DNA of 64,000 nucleotides from Narthecium ossifragum (lineage: Eukaryota; Streptophyta; Magnoliopsida; Dioscoreales; Nartheciaceae). Under the pieces are notes generated by a model. It saw nothing but the letters and a program-made list of their open reading frames with translations. It ran no database searches and had not been told where the DNA came from. The stretch lies in the NCBI GenBank assembly GCA_963920575.1, contig OY986972.1:13218010-13282009 (forward strand), written 5' to 3'. Position numbers and translations under genes: made by a program. Each line of letters begins with the position of its first letter. Positions within the stretch are counted from its first letter, which is position 1. Of this stretch, positions 31,621 through 43,820 are shown one piece after another.

Positions 31621-34600
31621 TATCACGCCCCGACCCAGAAAACCCATCCAGATCGAGGCGTGAGCCACCTAAACCTGTTTACATCATCAATTGGCGCACA
31701 AGTATATAACTGCTATGAATTTAAATAATTTAATCCACAAGTTCATAGAAATTTCGGCAAAATCCCCTTTATAAGTATAGCACAAGAAACCTGTACAATT
31801 TACAATTTCAACTTGAACAAAGGCACCATTGTAAATAACTAATTATTACATTCATCAATTGTCTACATGAAAGGATATTACAACATTTCTCAAATACAAC
31901 TGAATTAATGATCATACAATTATGTCCTCGAATACATTATGTTATCCCTCGATTTATACATCAATTCGTACATCATTGTTTAAAACTGTAAATTATCTGT
32001 AGACGAGCACCTCAAAGCTCCAAGTCCTCGATCACCTCGAAATGTCACGCCATCTTCTTGAAGAACACCTGAAAGATGAAACTGCATCGACTTGCATCGT
32101 CGATGCAGCCCAGGTAGGCTGAGCAACATTGCCCAATAGGGTTCTACTCTTCGTCGCACAGAAAGGAAGGGAAACTGCAACTGTGTCGGTCTCCGCCTAA
32201 GCCTAAGGTATGTCAAGGGTCACATGACCCCGTCGATTCCCGAGGGCTCCTGTCCATGTCCCACCCTCACCCAAGAACAGACGAGAGGAAAGCAAGACTG
32301 CGGGCTCCTATCCAAGTACCACCCTGCCCAGTCATACCATCTCTCACGGGGACACACATGTCAGGGACATCGACAACCATCCTTAGCGCTTGGCCTTGGA
32401 GACCCGACACGACCTCTACACCTCAAATACAAAAATATTGCATAGCCGACTATAACAATAACCTCACATGTTAGCAATCATGATCATTCGTTAACAATCA
32501 CGTCCTAATCCTCAACTACTTAAACCCCGACCCTAGGGCTTGATCCGGGCTACCCGAGAACCCCGGATCGGCGATCGAATCCATCGCCTACCACCTAGCC
32601 TTAATGCGTCTAATGCATGCAATGCTCACGCGCACAGGAATACAGAAAATATAAGCATGCAACAGTATGACATCACAACATACAGGGCTAGGCATAGCCT
32701 TACAGCTTGCCAAAGGGTAAACATAGCAAGGGTCTGAACAAGCGAACATACATTTCAGCATTACAACAGCACCTACAAGCCATAAACAAGTAACAACACA
32801 TTCAATCGGAATTTCGGCATTACGACGACTTAAACGGCCGTCTATCGAAAATTCTACACAGGGCACACCCCCGGCCAAACAATTAACAACCAAACCCGTT
32901 TACAATGATTACAAACTAGGGCACACCTTCGGCCCACTCCTTGGTTCTCCACAAATTAAATAAAAACGGGCGCACAGCCGGCCCTAGGCATTGACATAAT
33001 AAAGAAATACATATTTGAAGCAACTAAACTAATACTACGACAATTGGATAGGGAGATGATCAATTAGCACTAGTGGTTGGCATTTCACAATAAGTATAGA
33101 GACAACGATAAAAATTCAGTAGAGACTAAATTGAAGGGCTACAGCCACGCCAAACAAGTATACAAGACCAAATTGACATAAGTTAAATGGAATGCCCAGC
33201 TTTGCCCTCAATGTGGTCCTCTGCCTGGCTCCCGATTGGTCGGCACCTGGCCCAATCATCAGAAGTCCATACTCTTGAACAATTAAGCAGTCGATGAGGA
33301 AGGAGGTTAAGAATCCCTCTCATGCAACCCCAAAGTCAGTTGATCTGCTTAAAGACAGTGAAGAAGACTCCGTAAGCTAGGAATCTAGCACGGAGCTCTC
33401 CAACGAAGCTAAACTCCACCGTGATCACCACAGTCAAGTATTAATCCGAAAAACCAGCAGGAAGCTAAGGGTTCAATTGAAATTGGCTGAAACACCACTC
33501 GATAAGAGGTAAACCAGCAAGGAAGCAAACCAGCGAATCTAGAAACTCGACTAGGACCGGTAAAATTCACAGCATAATGGGAAGGAAGTTGGAAGAGGAT
33601 CTCAGGCATCCGGCAACCTAAAACTGAGAAGAAAACCAAGATAGTCCATCGATCTAACCAGCAACCACCCGTCCAACCAACTTCACAACACAAGGCCAGC
33701 AATTGGTCTAACCATCAGTCAAAGAACAGAGGTCACAAAGGCAACCCATGGCAGCAGGGAAAAACAGAGGAAATCCCAAGCAACTCAAGCAATCCATGCC
33801 AGCAAGGAATAACAGAGAAAATCCCAAGCAACAATCCCCAGCTACTAGCAAAGAGAAGAAGAAAACCTCACAGAGATCCTAGGCTAAGCCCAGTTACTAC
33901 CAGCAAATCCAAAACCGGAATTCATAAAGTTCGAAGTGAAGAAGATCAGGGAAGGGGAAGAGCAGTGATCCAAATCCGTGCAAACCCAAGAGGGAAGGAA
34001 ACCCAGGACAGGGGAAGAATCCAACAAACCCATCGGAGGATCTAAGCATAGCATTGAAATCCAACGAAACCAGAGAAGAAGGGAAGAAAACTCTCATGAA
34101 ACCTACCATAGGAACAAAGGAAAACAAGGCAAGAGGCAAGGGACGAAGAAAGACAGAGAGGAAGAACAGAGCAACCAAAGTTCTAGCCTAGCTGGCATCA
34201 ATCCATACCACAAGCATCAAACCCTATTCTACTCTAGTAGAGTCCTAATCCAGGTTTAGGAAAGTAACCCTACCTCCAGCGTCGAGCTCGCGTTCTCCTT
34301 CCTCTTCTCCGACTGTGAGTCATCCTCTCCGTCCTCGTCGGGTCACAATCGCCATCAAGCGCGGGTCGCCGGCCACTCCTCTCCAGTCGTCTCTCCAACC
34401 GCAGTCGCTTCCGTCGGCATCGTCTCTCTCTCTCCCTCTCTCTCTCTCTCTCCGCGAGATCGGGCCGCCTGTGAGGACATGTCCCTCTACCCCTGTGGCT
34501 CGTTGTGCACCGCAAGGGCAATTTGGTAAATTCCACCTTGTTGGTTTGTTTCACACCCGCGTATGCACACACTGACCTTGTTTGTGTTAGTGCTTGTTTA

Positions 34601-37421
34601 GAATGGTTAGGTGGACCCGGGATCGGAAGATCCCAACTCGGGCGCGCTGAAGCTTGCTTTTTGGGCAGCTTACGGCCCTTGAGCGATCGATCGAGCGATC
34701 GATTGGACTCGTGAGCGAGTCGGTGGGGTTTTGACCCGTTCGGATCGATCCAAGCATTTTGGATCGATCTAGCCTATCTTGGATCGATCCATTTTGGCTT
34801 GGATCGATCCCTCTTGGCTTGGTACTGTGGTGGAGCAGTTGGGCAGTTGAGCTTGCAGTCGTCCTCCTTTGTCAGGGAAGAGAGGTCCTCTCCTTCACCT
34901 TCCCCGACCTTCCCCACCTTCCCCGACCTTCCCTGGCCTTCCCCTTCTCTTCTCCTTCTCTTCTTCTTCTCCCTTCTTTCTCTTCTTTCCCACGGAACTC
35001 TGCTTGCTCTGTTTTTCTTCCGGCAGCCCACCTTCATCTCCTCCGTTCTCCCTCCTCCGACCACCGTTTTGGGAGTTTGAAAGCTTGTTGGATTCGTGGC
35101 AACGAGAGGAAGGCTCCTGGTGAGGTTTGGAACCTCTTTGGTGGCTGGTTTGCGAGGGATCAACCGAGGAATGCGCAGTCCGGTAGGTGTTCTACCTACA
35201 TGAGTTAATTAATGGGTTTAGTTAGATCTAGCCGTTAGATCTTGATGAAATTGTGTTGTTGGATACATCTTGTATGTTAGAATTACTGATATAAGTTTCA
35301 TGATCTTTGGTTGAGATTTGAGTAGGATTTATGCATGATTAATCTCGAATTTTCTGGTTTTCTGCTGTTCTTGAAGGACAGCCGGCTTGCAGCTCGTTTC
35401 CTGGCTTGTACATGTATGATCTTGGCTTTTGATAAACATGATAGTTGTAGATCTCTCAGTTAGCTTTCTATTCCAGCTTATTTCATATTTTTCTGATTTT
35501 TCTACGAATTTTGGTGATTTTTCTCGTGGCCTGCGACGAGGCTGATCTGAAGCTGGTATGAGCTTTGGATCGATCCAAATTGTTTCGGATCGATCCAAAG
35601 TTGGCTGATGGCGTTTTATGGGTTGGTTTGAAGCTTTGGATCGATCCAAATTGTTCCGGATCGATCCCAAGTTGGCTGATGGTGTTTTATGGAGTTTTGA
35701 TTAGCTATTTTGATTAATGTTTTCCCGTTAATCCAACCGTTGGATGATCATGGATTTTCGATATGTTGATCCCAGCATATAGACCTACTGGACTCTAGGT
35801 TGGATCGTAAATCCGACGTCGTTTGGATATCCGGATCGACAGGCCAACTAGCTGCCATGTAGAGAATCTTTGGTGTTTTAAATATAATATTTTATGCTGG
35901 ATTATAACATTATATTTTTCTTTTGTTCATCGAAGTTTTCGGGTTTGCTTCCCGTTGCAGGAGTCCACGGTTGACGGTCGTGGTACCGTCGTAATGCCGG
36001 GACCCGCTGCGGATCGGCTGGCAACGGTTGCTAGTACCGCCGCAGCGATCCTATTGGACTTATATGCTGCCTTGTCATACTGTTGCATGTTTATTTCTCT
36101 TGCTTGTGTATGTTCATAGCATGCATTCCCTGTTGTGCATTAGTTGCATAAGGTTAGGGCGTGGGTGATTTGTAGATCGCCGTCCCGAGGCTGGAAGCTC
36201 GGATTTAGCCCTAGGACCAGGGTTGGGTAGTTAGGACTCGGTTCGAATTGTGGTGTCCAGTCAAACTTGATGATAGGCTTAGATGACTGGTACACATGTT
36301 GCTTTATGATTATAGAGGTCGTGTCGGCTTCAAGTCAGGTGTTGAGGATGTCACCGGTGGCGGGTCTTTTTGTTTGGGCAGTGTCTGTTCCTACCAGTAG
36401 GGGATCAGTGTGGGCCCATGGCGAGTTGGGTGACCACAGCTGGCACCCTGCGACACTAGGTGTATCCAGGATGGGCCCAGTCCGTTGGGGTGACCATGGT
36501 TGGATATGCCTAGAGATCACCGGTGGGGAGTTATGGGGCCCTCTGTAGCACACTCGAGTCTGGCTTGAGGGCGACACTGTTGTGTTTCCCCCTTCCTTTT
36601 GTGTGACGTAGTGTAGAACCCTACTGAGCTTTATGCTCATTCCTACCCGGGGCTGCGTTTTGCAGGTGCAGGCGCCATCTCTTCTTCAGTAGCCCCTACC
36701 GGGCAGGTGTCTGGTGGCGCGGCGACGTCTAGCGGGGTTTGAGGACCGGTGATCCCTTCTACACTTTTGTTATAGTTAGGCTCCTACGGGAGTATGATGT
36801 ATAAACTGTTGTAACCCCTTTGAGGTTTTTGAATATTATATTATATTTGTTGAGGTTTAAATTTGTTGTAATATTCAGGGGTGCTTATGAATTGAATTGC
36901 GAAATCAGTCACTTGGGGGAACCCCTCGCCTTTATTTCCGCATTTAGTAAGTTTCCGGTTCGCGTCGCCTGGCCCGGTTGGGTTTTGCGGGTCAGGGCGC
37001 GACACCGCCGCTCTCTCGCTCTCTCTCTCGGAATGGATCGCGGCGGATTAGTTCCCTAACACGAGAACTGGGCATCTAAAGGGGTTAAGTGGAGGCTTAA
37101 TTACTAATGGCTTAAGATTAGATCCTGGCCGTCCGATCGGCCAGATCTGATCCCAGAAGTTCAAACCTTGATCTAATCAAGATCTTTCGGTCTAGGATTC
37201 CCTTGATGATCTAATCAAGCACATACATCACCACATGGCTGTGTGTGCACAACGCGTGTGTGAAACCAACTCCGCCAAGGGTAATTTACCAAACTGCCGT
37301 CAGGGTCCAAAAATAGTGTTGTGATCAACCGATCACAAGGAAAGGCTAACCGAGCCAACCCAACCAAGTCAGACCCTCGACCTAACTCGGTCGGACAAGG
37401 TCGGAGGAACGGTTCCTCACA
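31621..37421 (-). mobile_element. T5: long LTR (about 3.26 kb), gypsy, split by T6
   Basis: Own orientation: ends GGGGCGTGATA at 31621 and starts TGTGAGGAACCG at 37421. Without T6 and its duplication it is about 3260 bp, matching the 3334 bp LTR of T8 (44841-48174). Terminal blocks match Tekay LTRs (GAGGTCGTGTCGGCC-like, ACACGCGTGTGTG and AATTTACCAAA). Non-coding apart from spurious ORFs. Its right end abuts integrase of B; no target duplication can be tested because the left end is lost. Confidence 0.85.
34470..37004 (+). mobile_element. T6: Tekay-type solo LTR inside T5
   Basis: TGTGAGGACATGTCCC...CAGGGCGCGACA, 2535 bp, perfect duplication CCGCC (34465-34469, 37005-37009). Closest here to the T1 3' LTR, including the 450 bp block missing from the T1 5' LTR (35210-35760). 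Palindrome clusters at 34680-34815 (GAGCGATCGATCG, TTGGATCGATCCA) and 35565-35670; polypyrimidine tract 34890-35000. Confidence 0.95.
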
Positions 37422-37982
37422 CAGTGAGCCCTAATCGAAAAGACTGGTCCTTGAGGCTATCAAATGCGTTGCGGACCTATCACACTGCTTACAAGACTAC
37501 CCTGTGGATGCCACCGTTTCACATTGTCTATGGAAAACCATGTCATCTTTCAATTGAGTTAAAACATAAGGCATATTGGGCTATTAAGTCATTGAGTTTT
37601 ACTTTGGATGCTGTAGGTCAGGAACAGAAACTCCAGCTGCCTGAGCTGGAAAAACTCCGGAATGATGCTTATGATAGTTCCCAGATATTCAAGGCAAAAA
37701 CAAATGCCTACCATAATAAGCGAATCCCGAGGAAAACGTTTCAAGAAGGGTAGCAAGTCTACCTGTATGAAGCGCGGCTGCACCTACATCCAAGGAAGTT
37801 GTGATCACATAGACTGGCCCTTCACAGTTACTAGAATATTTGAGAATGGGGTTGTAGTGGTTAAAGACCCAAGGGATGGGCAGTTGTTCAAGGTCAATGA
37901 ACAGCAACTAAAACCTATTCCAGAGAATTTAGCCACTGATGAGCATCATGTTCATCTCGTAGACTCTGTCTATGAGGGATGA
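37422..37982 (+). pseudogene. B: integrase C-terminal fragment
   Basis: Plus strand: NRKDWSLRLSNALRTYHTAYKTTLWMPPFHIVYGKPCHL, ELKHKAYWAIKSL and LQLPELEKLRNDAYDSSQIFKAKTNAYHNKRI, then after a stop at 37751 and a frameshift PFTVTRIFENGVVVVKDPRDGQLFKVNEQQLKPI. This is the typical end of Athila-like pol. Catalytic core upstream is missing, removed at the T5 junction. Confidence 0.9.
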
Positions 37983-38590
37983 TCTTTCTTATATCTATCA
38001 TTTTCCCTTTTCATTAGGATAAGTTGATTTAGGTTGTTTGCTTTAGTTTTCATTTGTTTTCGTTTGCTACATTATTTCATAGGATGTTTGGACCACCATC
38101 TACCTTGCTTCAGAGCTTCGACCCACCATTCAGGAGATGTGCAATTCGGCCACCATGAGGAACCTTGGGCAGAATTTCCGCTATTCTGTCAGGTGGCCTC
38201 GCTCAGTCTTATTCTATTGCCATGTTTTGCACTCATTGAGGACAATGTGAATTTCAGGTTGAAGGTGTAAGCATACATGACCTTATGCATGCTACTTCGT
38301 GGGTTTAATAATGTTGAAATTATACATGAGCTGAACTTTTTATGCTTATGATACATGTTGTTTTCACATTGATTGCATGTGTGATAACCTGATGGTAGAA
38401 CATTATGTGATTCACACATAAACACTTTATATACAGTGACAATTATACTCACATGAAAAATGGGCATGCTATTATTAATCTGGAACATGATTTCAACCTT
38501 ATTAGTATGATGAGAATTGCATGCAAACAGAAAAAACAAATAGTAAGATTCTGGAGCTTGATTACTTAAGGGATCAAGTTGTGCCTAAAC
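37983..38590 (+). other. B: 3' untranslated region
   Basis: Non-coding. Collinear with 56676-57480 of F and, inverted, with A' (41270-40690): 'ccaccatctaccttgcttc', 'ggcctcgctc', 'gaggacaatgtgaatttcagg' and 'gcatgctactt' blocks occur in the same order. It breaks off near 38590, before the polypurine tract and 3' LTR, where minus-strand leader of A begins. Confidence 0.8.
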
Positions 38591-38876
38591 GACTATATGG
38601 AAAATGTTGTGAAGTTTGAGACTGTGCGTCAAAAAGATCAGCAATGTATGTATCACTATCAGAAGTATCAGAATCACTCTTGGGGCGTCTACCAAATCTG
38701 CCTAATTTGTCTCTATACTGAGGCATACACCGGCAATCACACAATCCCAAAAGGTGCAAACTAAAGAAAGTAAGGTAAGTAAAAGAAAGAAACAAAGAAA
38801 AAAGAAATGAACGAAGTTACCGCCTTGATGTTGTCAATCATGCCACTGATGATTATGACGCTTCTCTAAACCGTCT
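38591..38876 (-). other. Element A: 5' leader
   Basis: Minus-strand sequence downstream of the PBS of element A. It has a short frame (38574-38795: LGRFGRRPKSDSDTSDSD) with an Asp/Ser run, possibly a small upstream peptide or the gag N-terminus. Its far end is the junction with B. Confidence 0.6.
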
Positions 38877-38893
38877 CCCCGGCAACGGCGCCA
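38877..38893 (-). other. Element A: primer binding site (tRNA-Asp)
   Basis: Plus strand CCCCGGCAACGGCGCCA equals the 3' end of plant tRNA-Asp, so the minus strand TGGCGCCGTTGCCGGGG is a perfect Athila-type primer site, within 9 bp of the LTR end. Confidence 0.93.
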
Positions 38894-38898
38894 ATTTT

Positions 38899-40154
38899 TT
38901 TTGTCGCTCAAATGTGTCTCGCACAGTGGTCGTGCTACATTACAACATAAGAGAGGTCAATCCCATAGGGAAACAAGTAGAAAGGATCCAGAAACACAGA
39001 TAACAATGTATTCAAAACAATCAAGAGCGTAAAAGTTAAGAAACTTAGATCAAAGATTTAATGGTAAAATAAAGCTAACAAAATAAATCAGACTTTGGAT
39101 GAGGCTAGGCTTCAAGAATCCTTCACTCGGACTTGGGTTCTTCTCTTATCAATGGTTCATGCAAAACTCAGTCGAGGGATTCATATCCCAATCACCTTGA
39201 CTGGAAGATATGGAATTATAAATCTAATAGAATATAAATGTCTCTTTCTATACTTGGTTCTTCTCGTTGTAGCCCTAACTCCGTCTTACCAGAACTTAAG
39301 AATACACGATACCGGCGGTCACTACAGGTAACGTGCAGCAAAAGTTTCACGGGACAAAGCCCTAACCATGCCTTACCAGATCCCTAAGAATATGCAATAC
39401 CAGTTGTCACTACAGGAAATGCATAACACAGATTTCACGAGACTAGGTAGGAAAACAAGAAATCACTATGGAATCACGATATCATAAAAGAAGCATGACT
39501 GGATTTATAATAATGTTCAACCACATAAATATATCTATGAAGATCAAATACATATACAGAGTTTAAACATTAAAGATTAAAATCTTGAAGCCTTTTTCGC
39601 ATATCATGTTCAACCACATAACCATCGATCGACCGTCAACTGTGCAATCTTATTTGGAAAAGCGGCGGTCGATTTTTGCATCAACCCTGAGAAGCCCTTT
39701 TCATGACAGAGGCTCACGGTCGATCTGGCGGATGTTACGACGGTCAACTGTCACTATAGTGAGCGCGACGGTCGATTTGGCGGATGATGCGATGGTAGAC
39801 CGTCAGTGTCTTTTACCATTCAGCATTGCGCCATTGGTACTAAACATACTATAACTTTCTCTAGGAAACTCGAAATCACGAACCGTAAAATTCTCCATAA
39901 ATTAGACTTCAAGAGATTTCCAATTATATATGAAAAATCATCTAGTTCTTCATGAGAAGGTACAGTTAAATATTTGATGTAGACCCAAGTAATCTTTTCA
40001 ACTTCTTTTAGCTCCAATTTCCTGCGTTTTTCAAACAACTATTTGAAGCAACATATAAATATAAAAATAGTACTAAAGAGGTTGATTAAGGGTGACAATT
40101 TAGCAATTGAGATAGTTATAAGACTGTTCAGAGTGCACTTTCATGCACTTATCA
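38899..40154 (-). repeat. Element A: LTR, shared with upstream copy A'
   Basis: Own orientation TGATAAGTGCATGAAAG (40154) to CACATTTGAGCGACA (about 38899), L1 family, about 1256 bp. On its 3' side is a PBS and leader; on its 5' side (40155 on) a polypurine tract and 3' UTR. An LTR with internal sequence on both sides is not a normal insertion product and implies two tandem copies sharing one LTR. Palindromes 39620-39800; two tandem units 39290-39430. Confidence 0.88.
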
Positions 40155-41278
40155 CACCCCCGAACCAGCTTATTGCTAGTCTCTAGCAATTTAAAGCGCA
40201 TAAAAATATAAGTAAGCACACCAACGGTCTAAGGCTGTAGACATGCATGACAAAAATTCTACCTTGACAAGTCAATAGTGTTCTATATAGTACAGAGCAA
40301 GAAAACTTCTTATACTCATACACATACTATCAACACATGAAATTAACGTCTACACTTTAAACATGTTAACCATCCAGATGAACATATGTGACGTGACAAA
40401 TAAAGATTACATACAGACGCAATTTTTACCCACCATTTGTCCATACACACCACTATCTTCCTGACCAATCATCTAACCCTCACACCTAAACTACAGCATG
40501 CTTTTTTTTAGCTATCAGTGGTTCTACCTTTTTACGCAAGCTCCCCGCTTCCTGAGGCAAGAACACCCGGTTACTTAGTAGATTACTTAATAGTCGGATG
40601 CTCTACCTTTTTACGTGAGCTTCCCGCATCCTGAGCCAAGAACACCCGGTTACTCAGTAGATCAATTAATAGTCATTTAGACACATCTTGATCCATTAAG
40701 TAATCAAGCTCCATAATCTTACTATTTTTTTTCTCTGCATGCAATACACATCACACTATCTAAGGTTGAAATCATGGTCCTGATTAATAATAGCTTGCTC
40801 ATTCCTCTTGTGAGTATAATTACCACTGCACATAAAGTGTTCGTGCGTGAATCAAATGTTGTTCTACCTTCATGTTATCACACATGCAATCCATATATAG
40901 GTCAATCCATGTGAAGGCAGCAAGTATAATAAGCATAAAAATTTCAACTCATGTACAATTTCTAGTAACATGCTCAATTCAATACTATTAAATCCACAAA
41001 GTAGCATGCATAAGGTCAGGTATGCCTACACCCCAACCTGAAATTCACATTGTCCTCAATGTGTGCTAAACATGACAATAGAATAAAACAGGGTGCAGGT
41101 TTAAATTTTAAATAGAATAGATAATAATTATAAATCTAAATAGGAGCGAGGCCACTTGACAGAATACCTGAATCTCCAGAATGGTTGATGAAGCTTTCAA
41201 ACAAGGTAGACGGTGGTCGAAACATCCTAAGAAATAAGCTAGCAAATGAAAACAAAAGCAAACAACTTAAAGCAACCT
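40155..41278 (-). other. A': polypurine tract and 3' UTR of an upstream Athila-like copy
   Basis: The minus-strand run GGTTCGGGGGTG (40155-40166) is the polypurine tract adjoining the LTR. Further up lies 3' UTR homologous to B and F. A 79 bp tandem duplication (starts 40523 and 40602) repeats the segment reading CTACCTTTTTACG on the plus strand; F has one copy. It ends at the 5S-bearing insertion at 41279. Confidence 0.8.
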
Positions 41279-41510
41279 GTGAGACCCGGGGTACCTGGGT
41301 GTCGATGTTCGCCTGGAGGGCATGTAGCCGAACCAGGTAACCAGGTAAGCAACCCCACATAGATAATAAGTATATTAATAACCCTCATAAGACAATGTAT
41401 TTTAAAGCCGTGATGGCAGTGATCCGGTAGAAAACTCCAATATTAAGCGCGCTTGCCATGGAGCGGTTCTAGGATGGGTGACCCATTGGGAAGTCTTTCC
41501 AGATTTTTGC
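41279..41510 (+). mobile_element. Cassandra-like TRIM LTR fragment with 5S rRNA sequence
   Basis: Begins TGTGAGACCCGGGG. Positions about 41415-41505 match plant 5S rRNA: GATCCGG..., AAAACTCC..., TTAAGCGCGCTTG (box A region), TAGGATGGGTGACC (box C) and TTGGGAAGTC. Cassandra elements are short non-autonomous LTR elements whose LTRs carry exactly such a 5S segment. Only the first ~230 bp remain; T7 follows. A 5S pseudogene or 5S-derived SINE is the alternative. Divergence rules out a functional 5S gene. Confidence 0.65.
41415..41505 (+). ncRNA. 5S rRNA-like segment (non-functional relic)
   Basis: About 90 bp collinear with the 3' three quarters of plant 5S rRNA, with conserved TTAAGCG-GCTTG and AGGATGGGTGACC blocks that hold the internal RNA polymerase III promoter elements. 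The 5' third is unrecognisable and there are many substitutions. Confidence 0.7.
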
Positions 41511-43820
41511 TGTAAGGACCTGCCCCTCTACCCCTGTGGCTCGTTATAGACTGCAAGGGCAATTTGGTAAATTTCGTCTTGTTGGTTTGTTTCACACCCG
41601 TGTGTACACACACTGACCTTGTTTGTGTTAGTGTTTGATTAGAATGGTTAGGTGGACCCGGGATCGGAAGATCCGAGCTTTGGATTGTGTTTTAGCCCAA
41701 GTTTGAGTTTCTGGACAAAGGAAATCGATCTTTCTTGCTAAGGAGATCGATCTTCCTCGCTAAATAGATCGATATTCCTTAAGAAGAAGATCGGTCCTTC
41801 TGTGCCAGAAAGTCTTAGTGGTGATCTTTGAGAGGACGGCCGTCGTTGGCCGTCGCTCTCCACTGTCAGAGGCAGAGAGGACTCTCTCTCCTCTCCTCTC
41901 CCTTTTCCTCTTCTTCTCCTTCTTCCCCGACTTTTCTCCTTCCTCTTCTCCTTCACCTTCTCCTTCCTTCTTCTTTCTTCTTCCCGCGGCTCTGCTTCCC
42001 CTGTTTTCCGGCAGCCTTCTTCTTCTCCGTTCTCCTTCCTCCGCCCACCTTTTTGGGCGTTTGAAAGCTCCTTGGATCCATAGCGGCGTGAGAAAGATCC
42101 CTAGTGTGGCTTGGAGCTTTGTTGGTGACTAGTTAGCAGGGAATCAGTCAAATTTTAGCATTTCCGGTAGGTTTCTACGTACTGAGTTAGTTTAGGGGTT
42201 TTCTCTTGATCTAGCCGTTAGCTCTTGCTGTTATTTGTGTTGTTGGTTTCCTCTTGCATAGTGTAACTTCTGTTGTAAGTTTCATAAGCTTTGGTTGAGA
42301 TTTTAGTAGGATTTAAGCATGTTTAATCTCGGATTTTCTAGTTTCTGTTGTTCTTGAAGAACAACCAGTTTACGGCGTGTTTTCCGATCAGTACGTGCAT
42401 GTTCTTGGGTTACGTGCATGTTCTTGGGTTATGATGAACATAAGAGTTGTAGATCTTTGAACCTACTCTCAGACCCAACTGATGGTACGTGCATGTTCTT
42501 GGGCTATGATTTTTCTACGATTTGTTATGAATTTATTACGGGTGGGTTGCGTTGCAGCAACTAATGGTAAGTTAGTTTGATTAGCGGTGTTGATTAGTGT
42601 TCTCCCGGTAATCGAACCGTTGAATGTTTCCCGATTTTGGATATGTTGATCCCGGCATGTTGATCTACTGGTGTCTAAGTTGGATCTCGAATCCAACGTC
42701 GTTTGGACGTCGGATCGAAGAGTCAATTAGCCTCTAAGTAGAGGATTTTTGGTGATTTAAATAATATTATATGTTCGAAACATATAATATTATATTTTAC
42801 TGTTCATCAGAGTTTTTGGGGTTGCTTCCCTTTGCAGGAGTCCACGGTTGACGGTCGTGGTATCGTCGTAATGCCGGGATCCGCTGCGAATTGGCTAGCA
42901 GCGGTTGGTAGTACCGCTGCAATGATCCGGTTGGACTTATATGCTATCTTTAACATACTATTGCATGCTTACCTCTTACTTGAGTATGTTTATAACATGC
43001 ATTCCTTATTATGCATTAGTTGCATGATTAGGACGTGGGCGATCTGTGGATCGCCGTCCCGAGGCTGGAATCTCGAATTTGGCCCTAGGACCGAGGTTGG
43101 GTAGTTTGGACCCGGTTCGAATTGTGGTGTTCAGTCAAACTTGATGATAGGCTTACATGACTGGTACACCTGTTGCTTGGTGATTGTAGAGGTCGTGTCG
43201 GCCTCGAGTCGAATGCTCATGTGTAGCCGGTGTTCCACTGTGTTGACTCTTGAGTAGAGGTGTTGCCTACTCAGCGGTGTCATTTCCCACCTGCAGTGTC
43301 GTTCCTTGCTTGTGAGCCAGCAGTGTTATTTCCTGTTACTGAGTGTGACCTGACATGTGACCAGCTCGGCTGGAAGACCATGATCGTGGGCCTCAGGGAC
43401 ACGCGATGGGGTTATGAGGCCCATGTCTACACCCAAGCCTTACTTGAGGGCAGCACTATTGGGTTTCCCTCTTCCTTCTGTGTGTCGTAGTGTAGAACCC
43501 TACTGAGCTTTATGCTCACTCCTATCCGGGCTGTGTTTTGCAGGTGCAGGTGTTAGCTCCTCTTCGGTGGCCCCTATCGGGCAGTTGGTCGGCTGTGCGG
43601 CGGCGCCAGGCGGAGTCTGAGAGGTGGTGATCATTTACAGCTTTAACTCTATATTAGTTAGTCTCCTACGGGAGTGTTAATGTTGTATTTGAATCTTCCC
43701 CTCTCCAAGGATATGTATATTAAATTCACTTGGGTTTTCTAATCTGTGGTTCGAGGCTTCTTTAATTATGTCTTTTTTTAAATTGAGGGTGTTTGTGATG
43801 ATTGTTAGGGAGATCAATAT
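41511..43820 (+). mobile_element. T7: Tekay-type LTR, 3' end missing
   Basis: TGTAAGGACCTGCCCC start; collinear with T1/T6 LTR (palindromes AGATCGATCTT 41718-41790, pyrimidine tract 41880-41990, GGAGTCCACGGTTGACGG block, GGGCAGCACTATTG block). It breaks off at about 43820, roughly 110 bp before the expected GCGCGACA end, where T8 internal sequence starts in inverted orientation. Confidence 0.88.

Larger units (their letters stand above)
17598..38590 (+). mobile_element. B: Athila-like element, truncated, host of T3-T6 and S1
   Basis: It starts with the TGATGAGTG LTR terminus at 17598, inside element A gag. Order on the plus strand: 5' LTR (in three pieces), gag fragment (23277), RT fragment (30041), integrase C-terminus (37422) and 3' UTR (to about 38590). 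Its end of LTR plus PBS, most of gag, protease, much of RT, RNase H and its 3' LTR are missing. At about 38590 it meets the leader of element A, which fits an insertion of B into A followed by a deletion across B's 3' LTR and A's gag start. The outer duplication (CAAGT at 17593) therefore has no partner. Confidence 0.8.

Noticed and set aside
34774..35208. ORFs of 129-149 codons
   Set aside because: They fall in the polypyrimidine tract of solo LTR T6; strand-symmetric low-complexity frames.
41415..41505. Functional 5S rRNA gene
   Set aside because: Too divergent, lacks a recognisable 5' third, and is embedded in an LTR-like fragment; reported as a relic.
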